The notes: generated from the letters alone by a model not told the origin. A stretch of DNA of 64,000 bases from Schaalia vaccimaxillae DSM 15804 (GCF_000420425.1 NZ_ATUX01000010.1:80046-144045); one strand, 5' to 3'. Counted from the first letter of the stretch, positions 1 through 9,289 are shown. Numbers and translations are program-made.

Positions 1-2
1 AA

Positions 3-2036
3 GCCGACGACCTGGCCCTGGCTGAAACCACCACCGTCCACTACGCAGACGGACAAACCGAACTTGGGACCCTCGGCGAATTCGATCGCGAGATCATCGA
101 CACCACGCAGCTGCCCGACTACGTCGCCAAAGCCGTTGTCGCCAGCGAAGACCGGACCTTCTACACGAACTCCGGCATCGACTTCAAAGGTATCTTCCGT
201 GCCGTCGTCAACAACGTTACCCAAGGCACCCGCCAAGGCGGATCCACCCTGACCCAGCAGTACGTTGAGCGCTACTACATGGGTGAAACCACCAGCTACA
301 CGGGCAAAATCAAAGAAGCCGTCCTGGCTGTCAAAATCAACCGTGAGCAGTCCAAAGAACAGGTGATCGGCAACTACCTCAACACCATTTACTTTGGGCG
401 AGGCGCCTACGGCATTGAATCTGCATCGCAGGCGTACTTCGGGCATCCGGCAACCGAAATGACTCTGTCCGAGGCCGCGATGATCGCCGGCATCATCCCC
501 GCCCCCTCCGCGTGGGATCCAGCAGTAGACGAGGCGCAGGCTCAGCAACGCTGGGAGCGCGTCCTCGGCCTGATGGTCGAGGACGGGTGGATCTCCCAGG
601 CAGACGCGGACGGCGCGCAGTTCCCTGAAACTGTGGATCCGACCTCGCGCAACCAAGAGTCCCTAGCTGGCCCCAACGGGTATCTGATTGCGCAGATCAA
701 AGCTGAACTCATTGACTCGGGTGCCTTCACCGAAGATGAAATCAACATGGGTGGCCTGGACATTATTTCCACCATTGACAAAGCCAAGCAGGATGCGGCG
801 ATTGCCGCGGCCGAATCAATGAAAGAGGTTGAAGGCTGGGATAGCGAACACATGCACGTTGCTTTGACCTCTATCGATCCGGCCACCGGAGAGATCCTGG
901 CTGAATACGGTGGCAGTGACTATCTGACGCGCCAACAAAATGGGGCAACCCAGGATGTTGCCATGGCAGGTTCGAGCTTCAAGACCTTCTCACTGCTGGC
1001 TAACGCGCGTGCGGGCGGATCCGTCTACGACACTTTCAACGGCAATTCGCCGCAGACTTTCCCCGGCATGACCACCGAAGTTCAAAACGACTCAAATTAC
1101 TCGTGGGGCAATGTGTCCCTGGTGCGAGCCACCCAATACTCGGTGAACACTGCGTTCGTTGCCCTCAACGAAAAGATCGGTGCCGAAGCCACGATGCGAG
1201 CCGCCATTGACGCGGGTATCCCAGAAGACACTCTCGGCCTGGAAGCCACCTTGCTCAACACACTGGGTTTTGCGGCTCCGCACAACATCGACCTGGCCAC
1301 CGCTTATGCGACCATTGCCAGCGGTGGTAATCGTACGGACGCGCACATTGTGCGTTCGGTGTCAGACTCGGCAGGCAACAAGGTCTATGAGTCGGTGGTG
1401 ACTACGGAGCGCATGTTCGAGGCCGAGGAAGTGTCTTCGATCTTACCGGCCCTTGAAGCTGTTACGGCCTATGGTGGCACCGCCGAAGCCGTGGCCCAAG
1501 CGTTGCCCAGTTTCACCATCGCCGGTAAAACTGGAACGTCTGAAGAACAACGATCTGCTCAATTTGTTGGCTTCGTTCCTGGCATGTCGACGGCTGTATC
1601 CATGTACCAGTCTGATGACGAGGGGAATGCGGTGCCGTTGACAAATATCGGCGGTTTGGATCAGTTCCATGGTGGCGACTGGCCTGTTGATGTGTGGACC
1701 CAGTACATGGTTGGTGCCGTCAGTGATGCCAATGCTGGTGACTTCGACTGGCGTGTAACGTCGAATCGTACGGCGGCTCCTCAGCGCGTACAGCCCACCC
1801 AACCAGTCGAAGAAGAGAAGACGGAGGACACAGAATCTCCCGCTACCCAGCCGACTCAACCGGCGAGGCCAACTCCTGGGCAAAACCAAAACAGCGGAGA
1901 AAATGAATCCGAGGAGACGTCAGTAAATCAAAACGAAGATGCTTCTGATACGGGTATCGGCAATACCAATAATGGCAACGGTAATGCCGGATCAGACGCC
2001 GGTGGCACCGGTAACGGTGCTGGTACAGGTAACTGA
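3..2036 (+). CDS. Bifunctional class A penicillin-binding protein, 5' partial
   Basis: This is a peptidoglycan glycosyltransferase/transpeptidase whose start lies before the window; the frame is open from base 3. The glycosyltransferase domain shows EDRTFY and GGSTLTQQYVERYY at the left edge. The transpeptidase domain has the serine motif SSFK, then SVN, then KTGTSEEQ. The C-terminal 75 residues are a low-complexity tail rich in Pro, Thr, Glu, Asn and Gly. An N-terminal membrane anchor is expected upstream but not visible. In Mycobacterium ponA1 sits at the same place before rpsF, so this is probably the orthologue; the symbol is withheld because the N-terminus is missing. A strong hairpin follows the stop codon. 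Confidence 0.93.
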   Translation, partial: ADDLALAETTTVHYADGQTELGTLGEFDREIIDTTQLPDYVAKAVVASEDRTFYTNSGIDFKGIFRAVVNNVTQGTRQGGSTLTQQYVERYYMGETTSYTGKIKEAVLAVKINREQSKEQVIGNYLNTIYFGRGAYGIESASQAYFGHPATEMTLSEAAMIAGIIPAPSAWDPAVDEAQAQQRWERVLGLMVEDGWISQADADGAQFPETVDPTSRNQESLAGPNGYLIAQIKAELIDSGAFTEDEINMGGLDIISTIDKAKQDAAIAAAESMKEVEGWDSEHMHVALTSIDPATGEILAEYGGSDYLTRQQNGATQDVAMAGSSFKTFSLLANARAGGSVYDTFNGNSPQTFPGMTTEVQNDSNYSWGNVSLVRATQYSVNTAFVALNEKIGAEATMRAAIDAGIPEDTLGLEATLLNTLGFAAPHNIDLATAYATIASGGNRTDAHIVRSVSDSAGNKVYESVVTTERMFEAEEVSSILPALEAVTAYGGTAEAVAQALPSFTIAGKTGTSEEQRSAQFVGFVPGMSTAVSMYQSDDEGNAVPLTNIGGLDQFHGGDWPVDVWTQYMVGAVSDANAGDFDWRVTSNRTAAPQRVQPTQPVEEEKTEDTESPATQPTQPARPTPGQNQNSGENESEETSVNQNEDASDTGIGNTNNGNGNAGSDAGGTGNGAGTGN

Positions 2037-2107
2037 CCGCCTGCGTTAGCGAGAGTTCCCGCCTCGCTCCTTCACGGAGCTGGTTGGCTCGTGATAGGTC
2101 AAGAAGC

Positions 2108-2153
2108 AACAGTTTGGGCCCCCGATCCGTGCGGATCGAGGGCCCAAACTGTT
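2108..2153. terminator. Long hairpin between convergent PBP and rplI genes
   Basis: Two arms, AACAGTTTGGGCC and GGCCCAAACTGTT, enclose a second small hairpin (GATCCGTGCGGATC). The site lies between the ends of two converging genes and can work on both strands. There is no clear run of T on either side. Confidence 0.75.
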
Positions 2154-2198
2154 AAGCGCCTTCCAGCTTTCTCCTACTCAGGAGGGCTGGCGGTCACC

Positions 2199-2660
2199 TC
2201 ACTTAGTGGCGACAACGCGAACCTTGAGGTTCGCGGACACCTCGTTGTGGAGGTTGACGACGACGGTGAAGTCACCAACGGTCTTGATCGGCGAAGCGAT
2301 CATGATGCGGCGACGGTCGATCTTCTGACCGAGTTCGGCCTGAACGGCCTCGGCGATCTGCGCGGGCGAAATCGAACCGAAGAGGCGGTCATTCGCACCG
2401 GCCTTGGCGGACACGGTGACGAAAGAAGCTGCCTGAAGGTCGTCGCGCACGACGCGAGCGTCGTCCACGGAAGCGATCTCGTGGCGGCGACGAGCAGCGG
2501 CCATCTGGTCGATCTGCTTCTGAGCGCCCTTGGTCCACTTGGTCGCGAAACCGCGGGGAACCAGGTAGTTGCGGGCGTAGCCGGACTTGACCTCGATGAC
2601 CTCTCCGGCATTGCCGAGGTTGGCAACATCCTGGGTCAGGATGAGCTTGGTGGTAGCCAT
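2199..2660 (-). CDS. rplI: 50S ribosomal protein L9
   Basis: The 153-residue protein begins MATTKLILTQDVANLG and carries the L9 N-terminal signature GYARNYLVPRGFA, followed by the long helix and C-terminal domain. L9 binds 23S rRNA at the base of the L1 stalk. Length is normal for the family. It is the last gene of the rpsF-ssb-rpsR-rplI operon on the minus strand, 20 bases after rpsR, and ends before the convergent hairpin. Confidence 0.97.
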   Translation of the reverse strand: MATTKLILTQDVANLGNAGEVIEVKSGYARNYLVPRGFATKWTKGAQKQIDQMAAARRRHEIASVDDARVVRDDLQAASFVTVSAKAGANDRLFGSISPAQIAEAVQAELGQKIDRRRIMIASPIKTVGDFTVVVNLHNEVSANLKVRVVATK

Positions 2661-2680
2661 ATTCTCTGTATCCTTCCCGA

Positions 2681-2923
2681 TCAGCGGCCGGTCGACGAGT
2701 AAGGCAGCAGAGCCATCTCGCGGGCGTTCTTAACGGCGCGCGCGATCTTGCGCTGCTCCTGGGTGGACACACCGGTCACGCGGCGTGCGCGGATCTTGCC
2801 GCGGTCCGAGATGAACTTACGCAGCAGAGCGGTGTCCTTGTAATCGATGTTCTCGATCTTGGCCGACTTGAGCGGGTTGGCCTTCTTCTTGATGGGCTTA
2901 TTGCGAAGTTGAGGCTTCGCCAT
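2681..2923 (-). CDS. rpsR: 30S ribosomal protein S18
   Basis: The 80-residue basic protein contains the S18 core [18 protein letters not shown] followed by [24 protein letters not shown]18 binds the platform of the small subunit with S6. I see no zinc-binding CxxC pair at the N-terminus, so it looks like the zinc-independent form. It lies between ssb and rplI in the usual order. Confidence 0.97.
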   Translation of the reverse strand: MAKPQLRNKPIKKKANPLKSAKIENIDYKDTALLRKFISDRGKIRARRVTGVSTQEQRKIARAVKNAREMALLPYSSTGR

Positions 2924-2993
2924 GATGGTCTCCTAGTGATCTGGGCGGATGTGCGCCCCAAATGATGAAGTTGGTGTCGTCGATGACTGACGA

Positions 2994-3554
2994 TCAGAAC
3001 GGGGGTTCGTCGTTGAACGAGGACGCGCCGCCCGGTTCGGGGGTGCGCCACGGGTCTTCGACAGATCCTCCCGCTGGTGCGCCGTAATTGGCCTGATTCG
3101 AACCGTAGCCACCCTGGGACTGGTAACCGCCCTGGGGTCCATCCCCACCGCGGTTGCCGCCCTGCTGGTAGCCGCCCTGTCCACCTTGACTCTGAACGCG
3201 GGTCACTTGTGCCTTAGCGCGGCGCAAGGAGGGCCCGACCTCGTCAACCTGCATTTCAACGACCGTGCGACGCTCACCTTGGTTAGTGTCGTAGGAACGC
3301 TGAGTCAGGCGACCCTGAACGATGACTCGCATGCCTTTGCGCAGCGATTCGGCAACATTTTCTGCCATATCGCGCCAAACGGAGCAACGCATGAACAGGG
3401 TGTCACCATCGCGCCACTCGCCCGAAGCTCGGTCGAAAGTGCGTGGCGTAGAGGCCACCGTGAAGTCGGCGACCGCGGCGCCGGACGGTGTCCAGCGCAG
3501 CTCAGGGTCAGCGGTCAGATTGCCGATGACAGTGATAACGGTTTCTCCGGCCAT
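2994..3554 (-). CDS. ssb: Single-stranded DNA-binding protein
   Basis: The 186-residue protein has an N-terminal OB fold (residues 1-115, starting [20 protein letters not shown]), a Gly/Gln/Tyr-rich flexible linker, and the acidic tip NDEPPF that recruits repair and replication partners. Embedded between rpsF and rpsR, it is the housekeeping SSB rather than a competence paralogue. It protects single-stranded DNA during replication, so its link with nearby dnaB is functional as well as positional. Confidence 0.97.
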   Translation of the reverse strand: MAGETVITVIGNLTADPELRWTPSGAAVADFTVASTPRTFDRASGEWRDGDTLFMRCSVWRDMAENVAESLRKGMRVIVQGRLTQRSYDTNQGERRTVVEMQVDEVGPSLRRAKAQVTRVQSQGGQGGYQQGGNRGGDGPQGGYQSQGGYGSNQANYGAPAGGSVEDPWRTPEPGGASSFNDEPPF

Positions 3555-3603
3555 GTCGGCTCCTCGGTGTCAGAAGTGGGAAGGGTGTGATTCGAAGAAG
3601 GAA

Positions 3604-3894
3604 TCAGTGGACGTCGGGGCGCAGGAGCTTGGTACGCATGATGGACTCGTCCAGGTTCATGCGGCGGTTGATCTCCAGTGCGACCGGCGAGGTCGTGGTC
3701 ATATTGATGACGACGTAGATGCCCTCAGAGTTCTTGAGGATCTCGTAAGCAAGGCGACGCTTGCCCCAGACGTCAATCTTTTCGACGGAGCCGCCATCAG
3801 CGGTCACCGGCTCAAGGTACTTTTCCATCATCGGGGTGACGGTACGCTCGTCGATCGAAGGATCGAGGATCACCATCAGCTCGTAGTTACGCAT
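3604..3894 (-). CDS. rpsF: 30S ribosomal protein S6
   Basis: The 96-residue protein starts MRNYELMVILDPS and ends with the S6 helix NRRMNLDESIMRTKLLRPD. The start at 3894 is chosen because AGGAGGT lies 7 bases upstream; a longer in-frame start exists but adds residues foreign to the family. It is the first gene of the operon with ssb, rpsR and rplI, and the promoter should lie in 3895-4096. Confidence 0.96.
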   Translation of the reverse strand: MRNYELMVILDPSIDERTVTPMMEKYLEPVTADGGSVEKIDVWGKRRLAYEILKNSEGIYVVINMTTTSPVALEINRRMNLDESIMRTKLLRPDVH

Positions 3895-4096
3895 GTGGTT
3901 CCCACCTCCTATGGTCTTTGCGGTCACGGACGGTCCGTGACAGGAGGGTTATGCGTGTGCGATCACCGAAATGATCGCGCCGGAAAGTTGGCGACGGGTG
4001 CCGACAACAGTCCGACTATCAACAATAGTCTGCTGGAGGCCGCGCCGCCACCCCCCTGTGCAGAGGGGTTCGCCACCTCCGCCGCTCACGGCGGAC

Positions 4097-5575
4097 CTAG
4101 ACTCGAGGGATCACCGGATTTCGTCCTCGCCATGTTGCCCACGCATTAGCTGCGGCCCGTAACCCCATGTAGAGGCCAGCAAAGGCCAACCACAGCAACG
4201 CCATTGGTGCCAACTGATTCGAATGAGAAGCCGAGCTGTCGACCCAGGTTCGTAACCCCCACAACACCGGGGCATATACCGCCAAGTTGATGACGCCGGA
4301 CACCGCCAAGAATCTGCCGCGTCCCGCTCCAATGAGCACACCATCAAGCAGATAGACGATTCCGGCCACCGGCATGAATACGGCAGCCAACATCAGCAGT
4401 ATTGTGCCCATGTCGTGCATGGCCGCATCCGATCCAAAGAACCTGGGCAACCAGGGGGACATCATGACGAGCACCGCGCCAATGCCGGCGCCGGCAACCG
4501 CTCCCCAGCGAGTCAAAGTGGCTAAGAGTTGACGCATACGCGCCACATCGCCGGCGCCCACCGCATACCCGAACATGGCTTGCGCTGCGATGGCCAAAGC
4601 GTCCAACAAATAGGCGGCGAAGCTCCACACCGTCCACACCACCTGGTGGGTGGCCAGGGCTGTCACTGATACCGCTGCGGCCACGGTGAGTGTCCCCATG
4701 AGGGCCAAACGTAAGGCAATAGTGCGAACCAGCAGGGGCACGCCCTCTAGCGCTGCTTGTCCCAAGCCGCCAAGGGAAGGGGCCAAGCGCACCTTGTGCG
4801 TGCGAGCTGCCCGCACGACCACCCAGCCCAGGCCGACCGCCATGAGGGTTTGTGTCAGGGTGGTGCCAGCGCCCGATCCTCCCACTCCCATGCTCAGCGG
4901 GTACATGAGGATCCAGTTGGCGACAACGTTGAAGGCTGCTCCGGCGCTCGCGGCTATAAGCGGGTTCTTGGTGTCTTGCAGGCCGCGCAGGGTTCCGGTG
5001 GCCGCGTACACGACGAACATGGGGACGAGGCCGGGTGCACTCCACTTCAGGTAGGCGGACGCGTGCGGCATGGTTTTGGCGGTGGCGCCCACGAAGGTCA
5101 GGATTGGCTCTGTCCACAGGGTGAGTGCTATGGCGGAGAGGATGCCAAGGCCTGCGGCCAGCCACATGGCTTCGATGCCGGAACCGATCGCTCGGTCGGG
5201 TCGGCCTGCCCCGAGGGCTTGTCCCGCTAGCGCGGTGGTTGAGTAGGCCAGGAAGATGAAGATTCCAACGATGGTGTTCAGGACTGTGGATGCAAGCCCT
5301 AGTCCTGCGAGTTGTGCGGTGCCGAGGTGACCGACCATTGCCGAGTCGATGAAGGTGAAAAGCGGTTCGGCAATGAGAGCGCCGAGGGCGGGTATAGCGA
5401 GGGCAAGAATCTGTTTGCGTAGTGCGCTTTTATCGGTGGGGACGGGTGCTGTGTCAGCATGAGCGACGGTGGTGTTAGGGGTGGGGTGTTCCTTGCTGTT
5501 GGAGTTGGTATCGGGGTTGGTTGAAGCCTCAATAGTTGGTTGAGGGTCGGAGCTGTTGGGTTTGTGCTCGTCCAC
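4097..5575 (-). CDS. MATE family multidrug/Na+ exporter
   Basis: The 492-residue membrane protein has about 12 hydrophobic segments after a 50-residue hydrophilic Ser/Thr/Pro/Asn-rich N-terminus. The sequence around residues 55-80 (LALAIPALGALIAEPLFTFIDSAMVGHLG) is the typical start of a MATE/DinF domain. The protein probably exports cationic drugs or toxic metabolites using an ion gradient; the substrate cannot be told. The start is GTG with GAAGGA 6 bases upstream. The N-terminal extension is longer than in most relatives. A small hairpin (4079-4093) follows the gene. Confidence 0.9.
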   Translation of the reverse strand: MDEHKPNSSDPQPTIEASTNPDTNSNSKEHPTPNTTVAHADTAPVPTDKSALRKQILALAIPALGALIAEPLFTFIDSAMVGHLGTAQLAGLGLASTVLNTIVGIFIFLAYSTTALAGQALGAGRPDRAIGSGIEAMWLAAGLGILSAIALTLWTEPILTFVGATAKTMPHASAYLKWSAPGLVPMFVVYAATGTLRGLQDTKNPLIAASAGAAFNVVANWILMYPLSMGVGGSGAGTTLTQTLMAVGLGWVVVRAARTHKVRLAPSLGGLGQAALEGVPLLVRTIALRLALMGTLTVAAAVSVTALATHQVVWTVWSFAAYLLDALAIAAQAMFGYAVGAGDVARMRQLLATLTRWGAVAGAGIGAVLVMMSPWLPRFFGSDAAMHDMGTILLMLAAVFMPVAGIVYLLDGVLIGAGRGRFLAVSGVINLAVYAPVLWGLRTWVDSSASHSNQLAPMALLWLAFAGLYMGLRAAANAWATWRGRNPVIPRV

Positions 5576-5593
5576 GGATTTCCTTCCCAGATT

Positions 5594-5756
5594 TCATCCA
5601 CAGTCTGTGTACACAACTGTGGACAAGTCTGCAGATTTTTCTGGCAGAATCCAGCCACTCGCGGGTTGTGGATCAGGGAGTGACCTATTGGACCATCCCA
5701 AGGTCTATCCACAATTACTGTGTAAAAAGACCGGCTTCATCCACATTCTGTCCACA
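5594..5756. promoter_or_regulatory. Cluster of DnaA-box-like sites upstream of dnaB
   Basis: Six 9-mers match TT(A/G)TCCACA with at most one mismatch: 5594-5602, 5618-5626 (perfect TTGTCCACA on the minus strand), 5667-5675 (minus strand), 5705-5713, 5737-5745 and 5748-5756. A palindrome TGTGTACACA sits at 5606-5615. The stretch 5576-5907 has no gene. It could be a DnaA-binding regulatory or titration site for dnaB and the MATE gene, or a remnant of an origin. Confidence 0.6.
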
Positions 5757-5850
5757 CTTTTTCCCCTTCGAGTACACATTGAGGGTGAGCGAGATGAGGA
5801 TAGAAGGCGCTACCCTCGCGTGAGCACAGCGCATAGGGTGCGCAGTATCC

Positions 5851-5892
5851 CCCGCGAGGGACGCCCAAAACCCCCGCGAGGGACGCCCAAAA
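5851..5892 (+). repeat. 22-bp repeat array, locus 1 (two copies)
   Basis: Two copies of GCGAGGGACGCCCAAAA spaced exactly 22 bp lie immediately before the dnaB ribosome-binding site. The same unit occurs at six other loci in the window, always in this orientation. Confidence 0.85.
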
Positions 5893-5907
5893 CACACAGG
5901 AGAGACG

Positions 5908-7272
5908 ATGGCAGCCGAGGACTTCGACAGAATCCCGCCACAAGACATCGACGCGGAAATGTCCGTCCTCGGATCGATGATGCTCACCACCGACGCCATT
6001 GACGTCGTCCTCGAAATCCTGCGCGGCACAGACTTCTACATGCCCAACCACGAAATCATCTTCGACGCCATCATCGACCTTCACGGATCCGGAATCCCCG
6101 CCGACGCCATCACTGTGGCAGGAGACCTCAAAACCAAAGGCCTGCTCACCAAGATCGGCGGAGCCGCCTACCTACACAGCCTCATCTCATCCGTTCCCAC
6201 CGCAGCCAACGCCGGCTACTACGCAAAAATCGTTCACGACGCCGCAGTCATGAGGCGCCTGGTCACCGCCGGAACCCGAGTCGTCCAACTTGGATACTCC
6301 GAAGCCGGAGGCGAAATCGAAGAAATCGTCGACCAAGCTCAAGCTGAAGTCTTTGCTGTCGCGCAAGGCCGAAGCGGAACTGACTATCACTCCATGAGCG
6401 CCATGTCCGAAGAGATCCTCCTCCAACTCGAGGACATCGAAAACAACCAGGGCAAACTCACCGGCGTACCCACAGGCTTCACCGACCTCGACAACCTCAC
6501 CCAGGGACTACGCGGCGGACAAATGATCATCGTCGCAGCCCGCCCAGCCATGGGAAAATCCACGCTCGCCCTCGACATCTGCCGATCAGCATCGATTAAA
6601 CACAAAATCACCTCGCTGATTTTCTCCCTGGAAATGAGCCATCAGGAAATCACCATGCGCATGCTCTCCGCCGAATCAGGAGTGCGCTTATCCAAGATGC
6701 AAGCGGGAAAAATGTCAGATATCGACTGGCGAAAAGTTGCTGAAACCACCTCGCGCATCGCCGATGCACCCCTGTACGTCGACGACTCCGCCAACATCAC
6801 GATCTCCGAAATTCGCTCCAAGTGCCGCCGCCTCAAACAGCAGGAAAACCTTGGCCTAGTCGTCATTGACTACCTGCAGCTCATGACCACTGGCCAACAG
6901 GTTGAATCGCGCCAGCAAGAAGTCTCCGCAATGTCGCGAAACCTCAAACTCCTGGCCAAAGACCTAGAAGTACCGGTCATTGCCGTTGCACAGCTCAACC
7001 GAAACTCCGAATCGCGTAACGACCGCAAGCCGATGATGTCTGACCTGCGCGAATCCGGTTCGCTCGAGCAGGACGCCGACATCATTATGCTGTTGCACCG
7101 CCCCGACTACTACAACAAAGAAGACCGCCCCGGCGAGGCCGACATCATTGTTGCCAAACACAGGAATGGCGCCACCGACACCATCACCGCCCTCTTCCAA
7201 GGAGATATGGCGCGCTTCGTCAACTTCACCGGTCGGCCTGAGCCCGACGGAGGAAGCGCTCCGGCTGAGTAA
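5908..7272 (+). CDS. dnaB: Replicative DNA helicase DnaB
   Basis: The 454-residue protein has the N-terminal DnaB domain (PPQDIDAEMSVLGSMM) that binds primase, and a RecA-like C-terminal domain with Walker A ARPAMGKST at about residue 210. The Walker B region is LVVIDYLQLM and the DnaB motifs continue to SDLRESGSLEQDADI. It unwinds DNA at the fork as a hexamer. Length is ordinary and there is no intein, unlike some mycobacterial copies. AGGAGA precedes the ATG. Two copies of the 22-bp repeat and a DnaA-box cluster lie in its upstream region. Confidence 0.97.
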   Translation: MAAEDFDRIPPQDIDAEMSVLGSMMLTTDAIDVVLEILRGTDFYMPNHEIIFDAIIDLHGSGIPADAITVAGDLKTKGLLTKIGGAAYLHSLISSVPTAANAGYYAKIVHDAAVMRRLVTAGTRVVQLGYSEAGGEIEEIVDQAQAEVFAVAQGRSGTDYHSMSAMSEEILLQLEDIENNQGKLTGVPTGFTDLDNLTQGLRGGQMIIVAARPAMGKSTLALDICRSASIKHKITSLIFSLEMSHQEITMRMLSAESGVRLSKMQAGKMSDIDWRKVAETTSRIADAPLYVDDSANITISEIRSKCRRLKQQENLGLVVIDYLQLMTTGQQVESRQQEVSAMSRNLKLLAKDLEVPVIAVAQLNRNSESRNDRKPMMSDLRESGSLEQDADIIMLLHRPDYYNKEDRPGEADIIVAKHRNGATDTITALFQGDMARFVNFTGRPEPDGGSAPAE

Positions 7273-7432
7273 TCGGGCGTCTCTTCGTCCCGCTCGTTTC
7301 TCGACGAGGCGATGCCTAAGGTTCGCAAGCTGCGTCGCCCTCGTACATTGGCTGGCCAGGCAGTCGGCTTAACTCAGAGGACGCGTTGCCTCGTAAGATC
7401 TTTGGCTGGTCGCCCAACCCACCCTCGCCCAC

Positions 7433-8404
7433 CTAGGACCGGCGCAGTAACTTTTTGCGCCGCCGCGACGCCAACACGATGTCCACGCTCAGGAATACCA
7501 GAGCAATCCACACCACCCCAGTTGCAATCCAACGGGTGGGTTCAACGACCTCGTGGAAAGCAATGATGCCCACCGCCATTTGCAGAACTGGCGACAAATA
7601 TTGGATGAAACCCAGGGTGGCCAGCGGTAGCCCTCGAGCGGCGGTGGCGAACATAACCAGTGGAATGACCGTCAGCAGCCCAGCCCCGATCAAAAGGAAT
7701 AGGTGAAGCGGCCACTGAATCGTTGGTTGGCCGGCGGCATGAGCCGCGGCGATGGTGTTGAACGATGTCTGCCCTCGAACAGCAAGATAAGCCAAATAAG
7801 CCAACAGAACCGGCGCAACGGCAGCCGTCTCCACCGCCATCCCGGCAAGCGGATCCACAGTCGCGGCGACGTCCTTCTTGACCAGCGAATAGAAGCCGAA
7901 GCTCAACGCTAGTGTCAGTGACACCCACGGCAGGCGACCTTGTCCAAGGATGAGGATTGCAACCGCGACGGCTCCAAAACCGAGCGCAATCTTCTGCAAG
8001 GTGGAGGTGCGTTCGCGCCGAACGATCATAGACAGCGCAACTGTCACCAGCGGATTGATGAAGTATCCGATGGCTGCGTCGACAGTATGGCCAGTTTGAA
8101 TGGCGAAAACGTAAGTGGTCCAGTTGATGACGACCAAGAATCCAGCCAAAGTCAGGCGCCAGCGAATCTTGGGGGAAGTGATTGCGTCGACCAGCCGGTT
8201 CCAGCGCTTGAGGACGACTAGCCCAATTAGGCAAAAACACAGGCCCCAGAAAGCGCGGTGAGCGATGACTTCGAGGGGGCGAGCGGGGTTGAGTTCATGG
8301 AAGTAGAGGGGGAAGAAGCCCCAGATGACATAGGTCGCGATGCCGAGGGCTAGTGAGCGGTGGTCGACGCTTGTTGGCGGGGCTGGTTGTGGTGCGGTGC
8401 TCAT
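7433..8404 (-). CDS. rarD: RarD-type EamA/DMT permease
   Basis: A polytopic membrane protein of about 323 residues with about ten hydrophobic segments. It begins its first helix with GIATYVIWGFFPLYFHELNP, the signature of the RarD subfamily of drug/metabolite transporters; WTTYVFAIQTGHTVDAAIGYFINPL is also typical. The substrate is unknown (chloramphenicol-sensitivity and amino-acid export have been linked to relatives). ATG 8404 is preferred; a TTG 36 bases upstream would extend it by 12 residues. Neither has a strong Shine-Dalgarno. The gene is convergent with dnaB. Confidence 0.88.
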   Translation of the reverse strand: MSTAPQPAPPTSVDHRSLALGIATYVIWGFFPLYFHELNPARPLEVIAHRAFWGLCFCLIGLVVLKRWNRLVDAITSPKIRWRLTLAGFLVVINWTTYVFAIQTGHTVDAAIGYFINPLVTVALSMIVRRERTSTLQKIALGFGAVAVAILILGQGRLPWVSLTLALSFGFYSLVKKDVAATVDPLAGMAVETAAVAPVLLAYLAYLAVRGQTSFNTIAAAHAAGQPTIQWPLHLFLLIGAGLLTVIPLVMFATAARGLPLATLGFIQYLSPVLQMAVGIIAFHEVVEPTRWIATGVVWIALVFLSVDIVLASRRRKKLLRRS

Positions 8405-8507
8405 TTGCTGCTCGTCTTCGTGGGGGGCTTGGCGGGTCAATATCGAGTGTCGTCGTGTTGTGGATCGTTGATGGCGATCGGTCAGATAGTGGATTTTTCA
8501 ACAAGAA

Positions 8508-8570
8508 GAGCGTGACGCCGGGTGCGTCACGCTCGGGTTCAAACGGGGGCGTGCTTCTTTGCACGCCCCG
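8508..8570 (-). terminator. Two tandem hairpins downstream of the 74-residue membrane protein gene
   Basis: GGGGCGTGC-TTCTTT-GCACGCCCC (8546-8569) and GAGCGTGACGC-CGGGT-GCGTCACGCTC (8508-8534) follow the stop of the minus-strand gene. The second is followed by a weak T-rich tail on the minus strand. Confidence 0.6.
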
Positions 8571-8581
8571 GAATTACCTCA

Positions 8582-8806
8582 TCAGGAGTCGGAGCGGCCG
8601 ATCATGGTGTAAACGGCGGGTGCGAAGACGAGGGCGGAAAGGCCAACGACTGCTGCAACCACGGCGGATGCGGTGGAGCCAACCGAGATGGAGGCGAAGA
8701 TGCCCAGGATGGACAGCATAACGACGAGGGACAGGACGGCCGCGGTGTCAACGGCAGGCTGCCAAGCTGCGGTAGGAGTGGAATCGGACTTCACGATGTA
8801 CGACAC
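8582..8806 (-). CDS. Small two-helix membrane protein
   Basis: A 74-residue protein of unknown function. Two hydrophobic helices (about residues 20-42 and 45-68) are joined by a short Gly/Ser turn. The start is GTG with AAGGA about ten bases upstream. It stands alone with its own tandem hairpins, so it is probably expressed as a single gene. I do not recognise a family. Confidence 0.6.
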   Translation of the reverse strand: MSYIVKSDSTPTAAWQPAVDTAAVLSLVVMLSILGIFASISVGSTASAVVAAVVGLSALVFAPAVYTMIGRSDS

Positions 8807-9049
8807 GGAATTTTTTCCTTCTTCGAGTGTTCAATGCTTTGCCACGATGCGAAAGCACTGACGCACTCCCGCACAGCAGCGTGTCAGTCACTGAATTTTC
8901 CCGGCGATTTCGCCGTTTTCCTTCAGTGGTTTCAATGCTAGACCCATGATTGTTAACAATCCAATCCTTGTGGGGCAATACACAGGAAGTAGGACTCTGG
9001 TCCTAAGCGTCAATTGCTTATTGAGGCTTTGATGTGTGGGATTTGATTA
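8807..9049. other. Gene-less upstream region
   Basis: This is the probable promoter and leader region of the small membrane protein gene at 8582-8806. It contains an imperfect inverted repeat around GCACTGACGCAC / GCGTGTCAGTCACTG (8855-8896). I see nothing else coding in it. Confidence 0.35.
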
Positions 9050-9081
9050 GCGGATCTGCGGATCTGCGGATCTGCGGATCT
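9050..9081 (+). repeat. Short tandem repeat, 4 x GCGGATCT
   Basis: Four perfect 8-bp units in a row, followed by degenerate GGGGATGC-like units. It lies in non-coding DNA. Confidence 0.9.
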
Positions 9082-9163
9082 GGGGATGCGGGGATGTGTG
9101 CGGGGGCTTGGGCGCGGTTTGGGGCCTGTTGAAAGCCAGGGTTTCGCGCGGCGCCACCCGTCT

Positions 9164-9289
9164 ACCCGCAAAAATAGACACAGTCGTACCTTTTGGTGTT
9201 TTGAAGCATCGAATAGATCGTTGGAAATTCAACGCTTTCAGCAAGATTCCATCTAGGAGAATGGCGCGACTGTGTCTAATTCTGCGGGT
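9164..9289. repeat. Inverted-end element, copy A (126 bp)
   Basis: The ends are an imperfect inverted repeat: ACCCGCAAAAATAGACACAG at the left and CTGTGTCTAATTCTGCGGGT at the right. The same ends occur at 50132-50266 and 57144-57266. The interior of this copy differs from the other two. No target duplication is visible at the flanks. Confidence 0.85.

Noticed and set aside
3322..4149. Long plus-strand frame opposite ssb and rpsF
   Set aside because: It is antisense to two certain ribosomal-operon genes, with no ribosome-binding site or recognisable domain. Similar long frames opposite the MATE, pknA and permease genes were rejected for the same reason.
5576..5907. Chromosomal origin (oriC)
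   Set aside because: DnaA boxes are present, but neither dnaA nor dnaN is adjacent and no clear AT-rich unwinding region is seen. It is kept only as a DnaA-box cluster.
5908..7272. Intein in dnaB
   Set aside because: The gene has normal length and uninterrupted helicase motifs.
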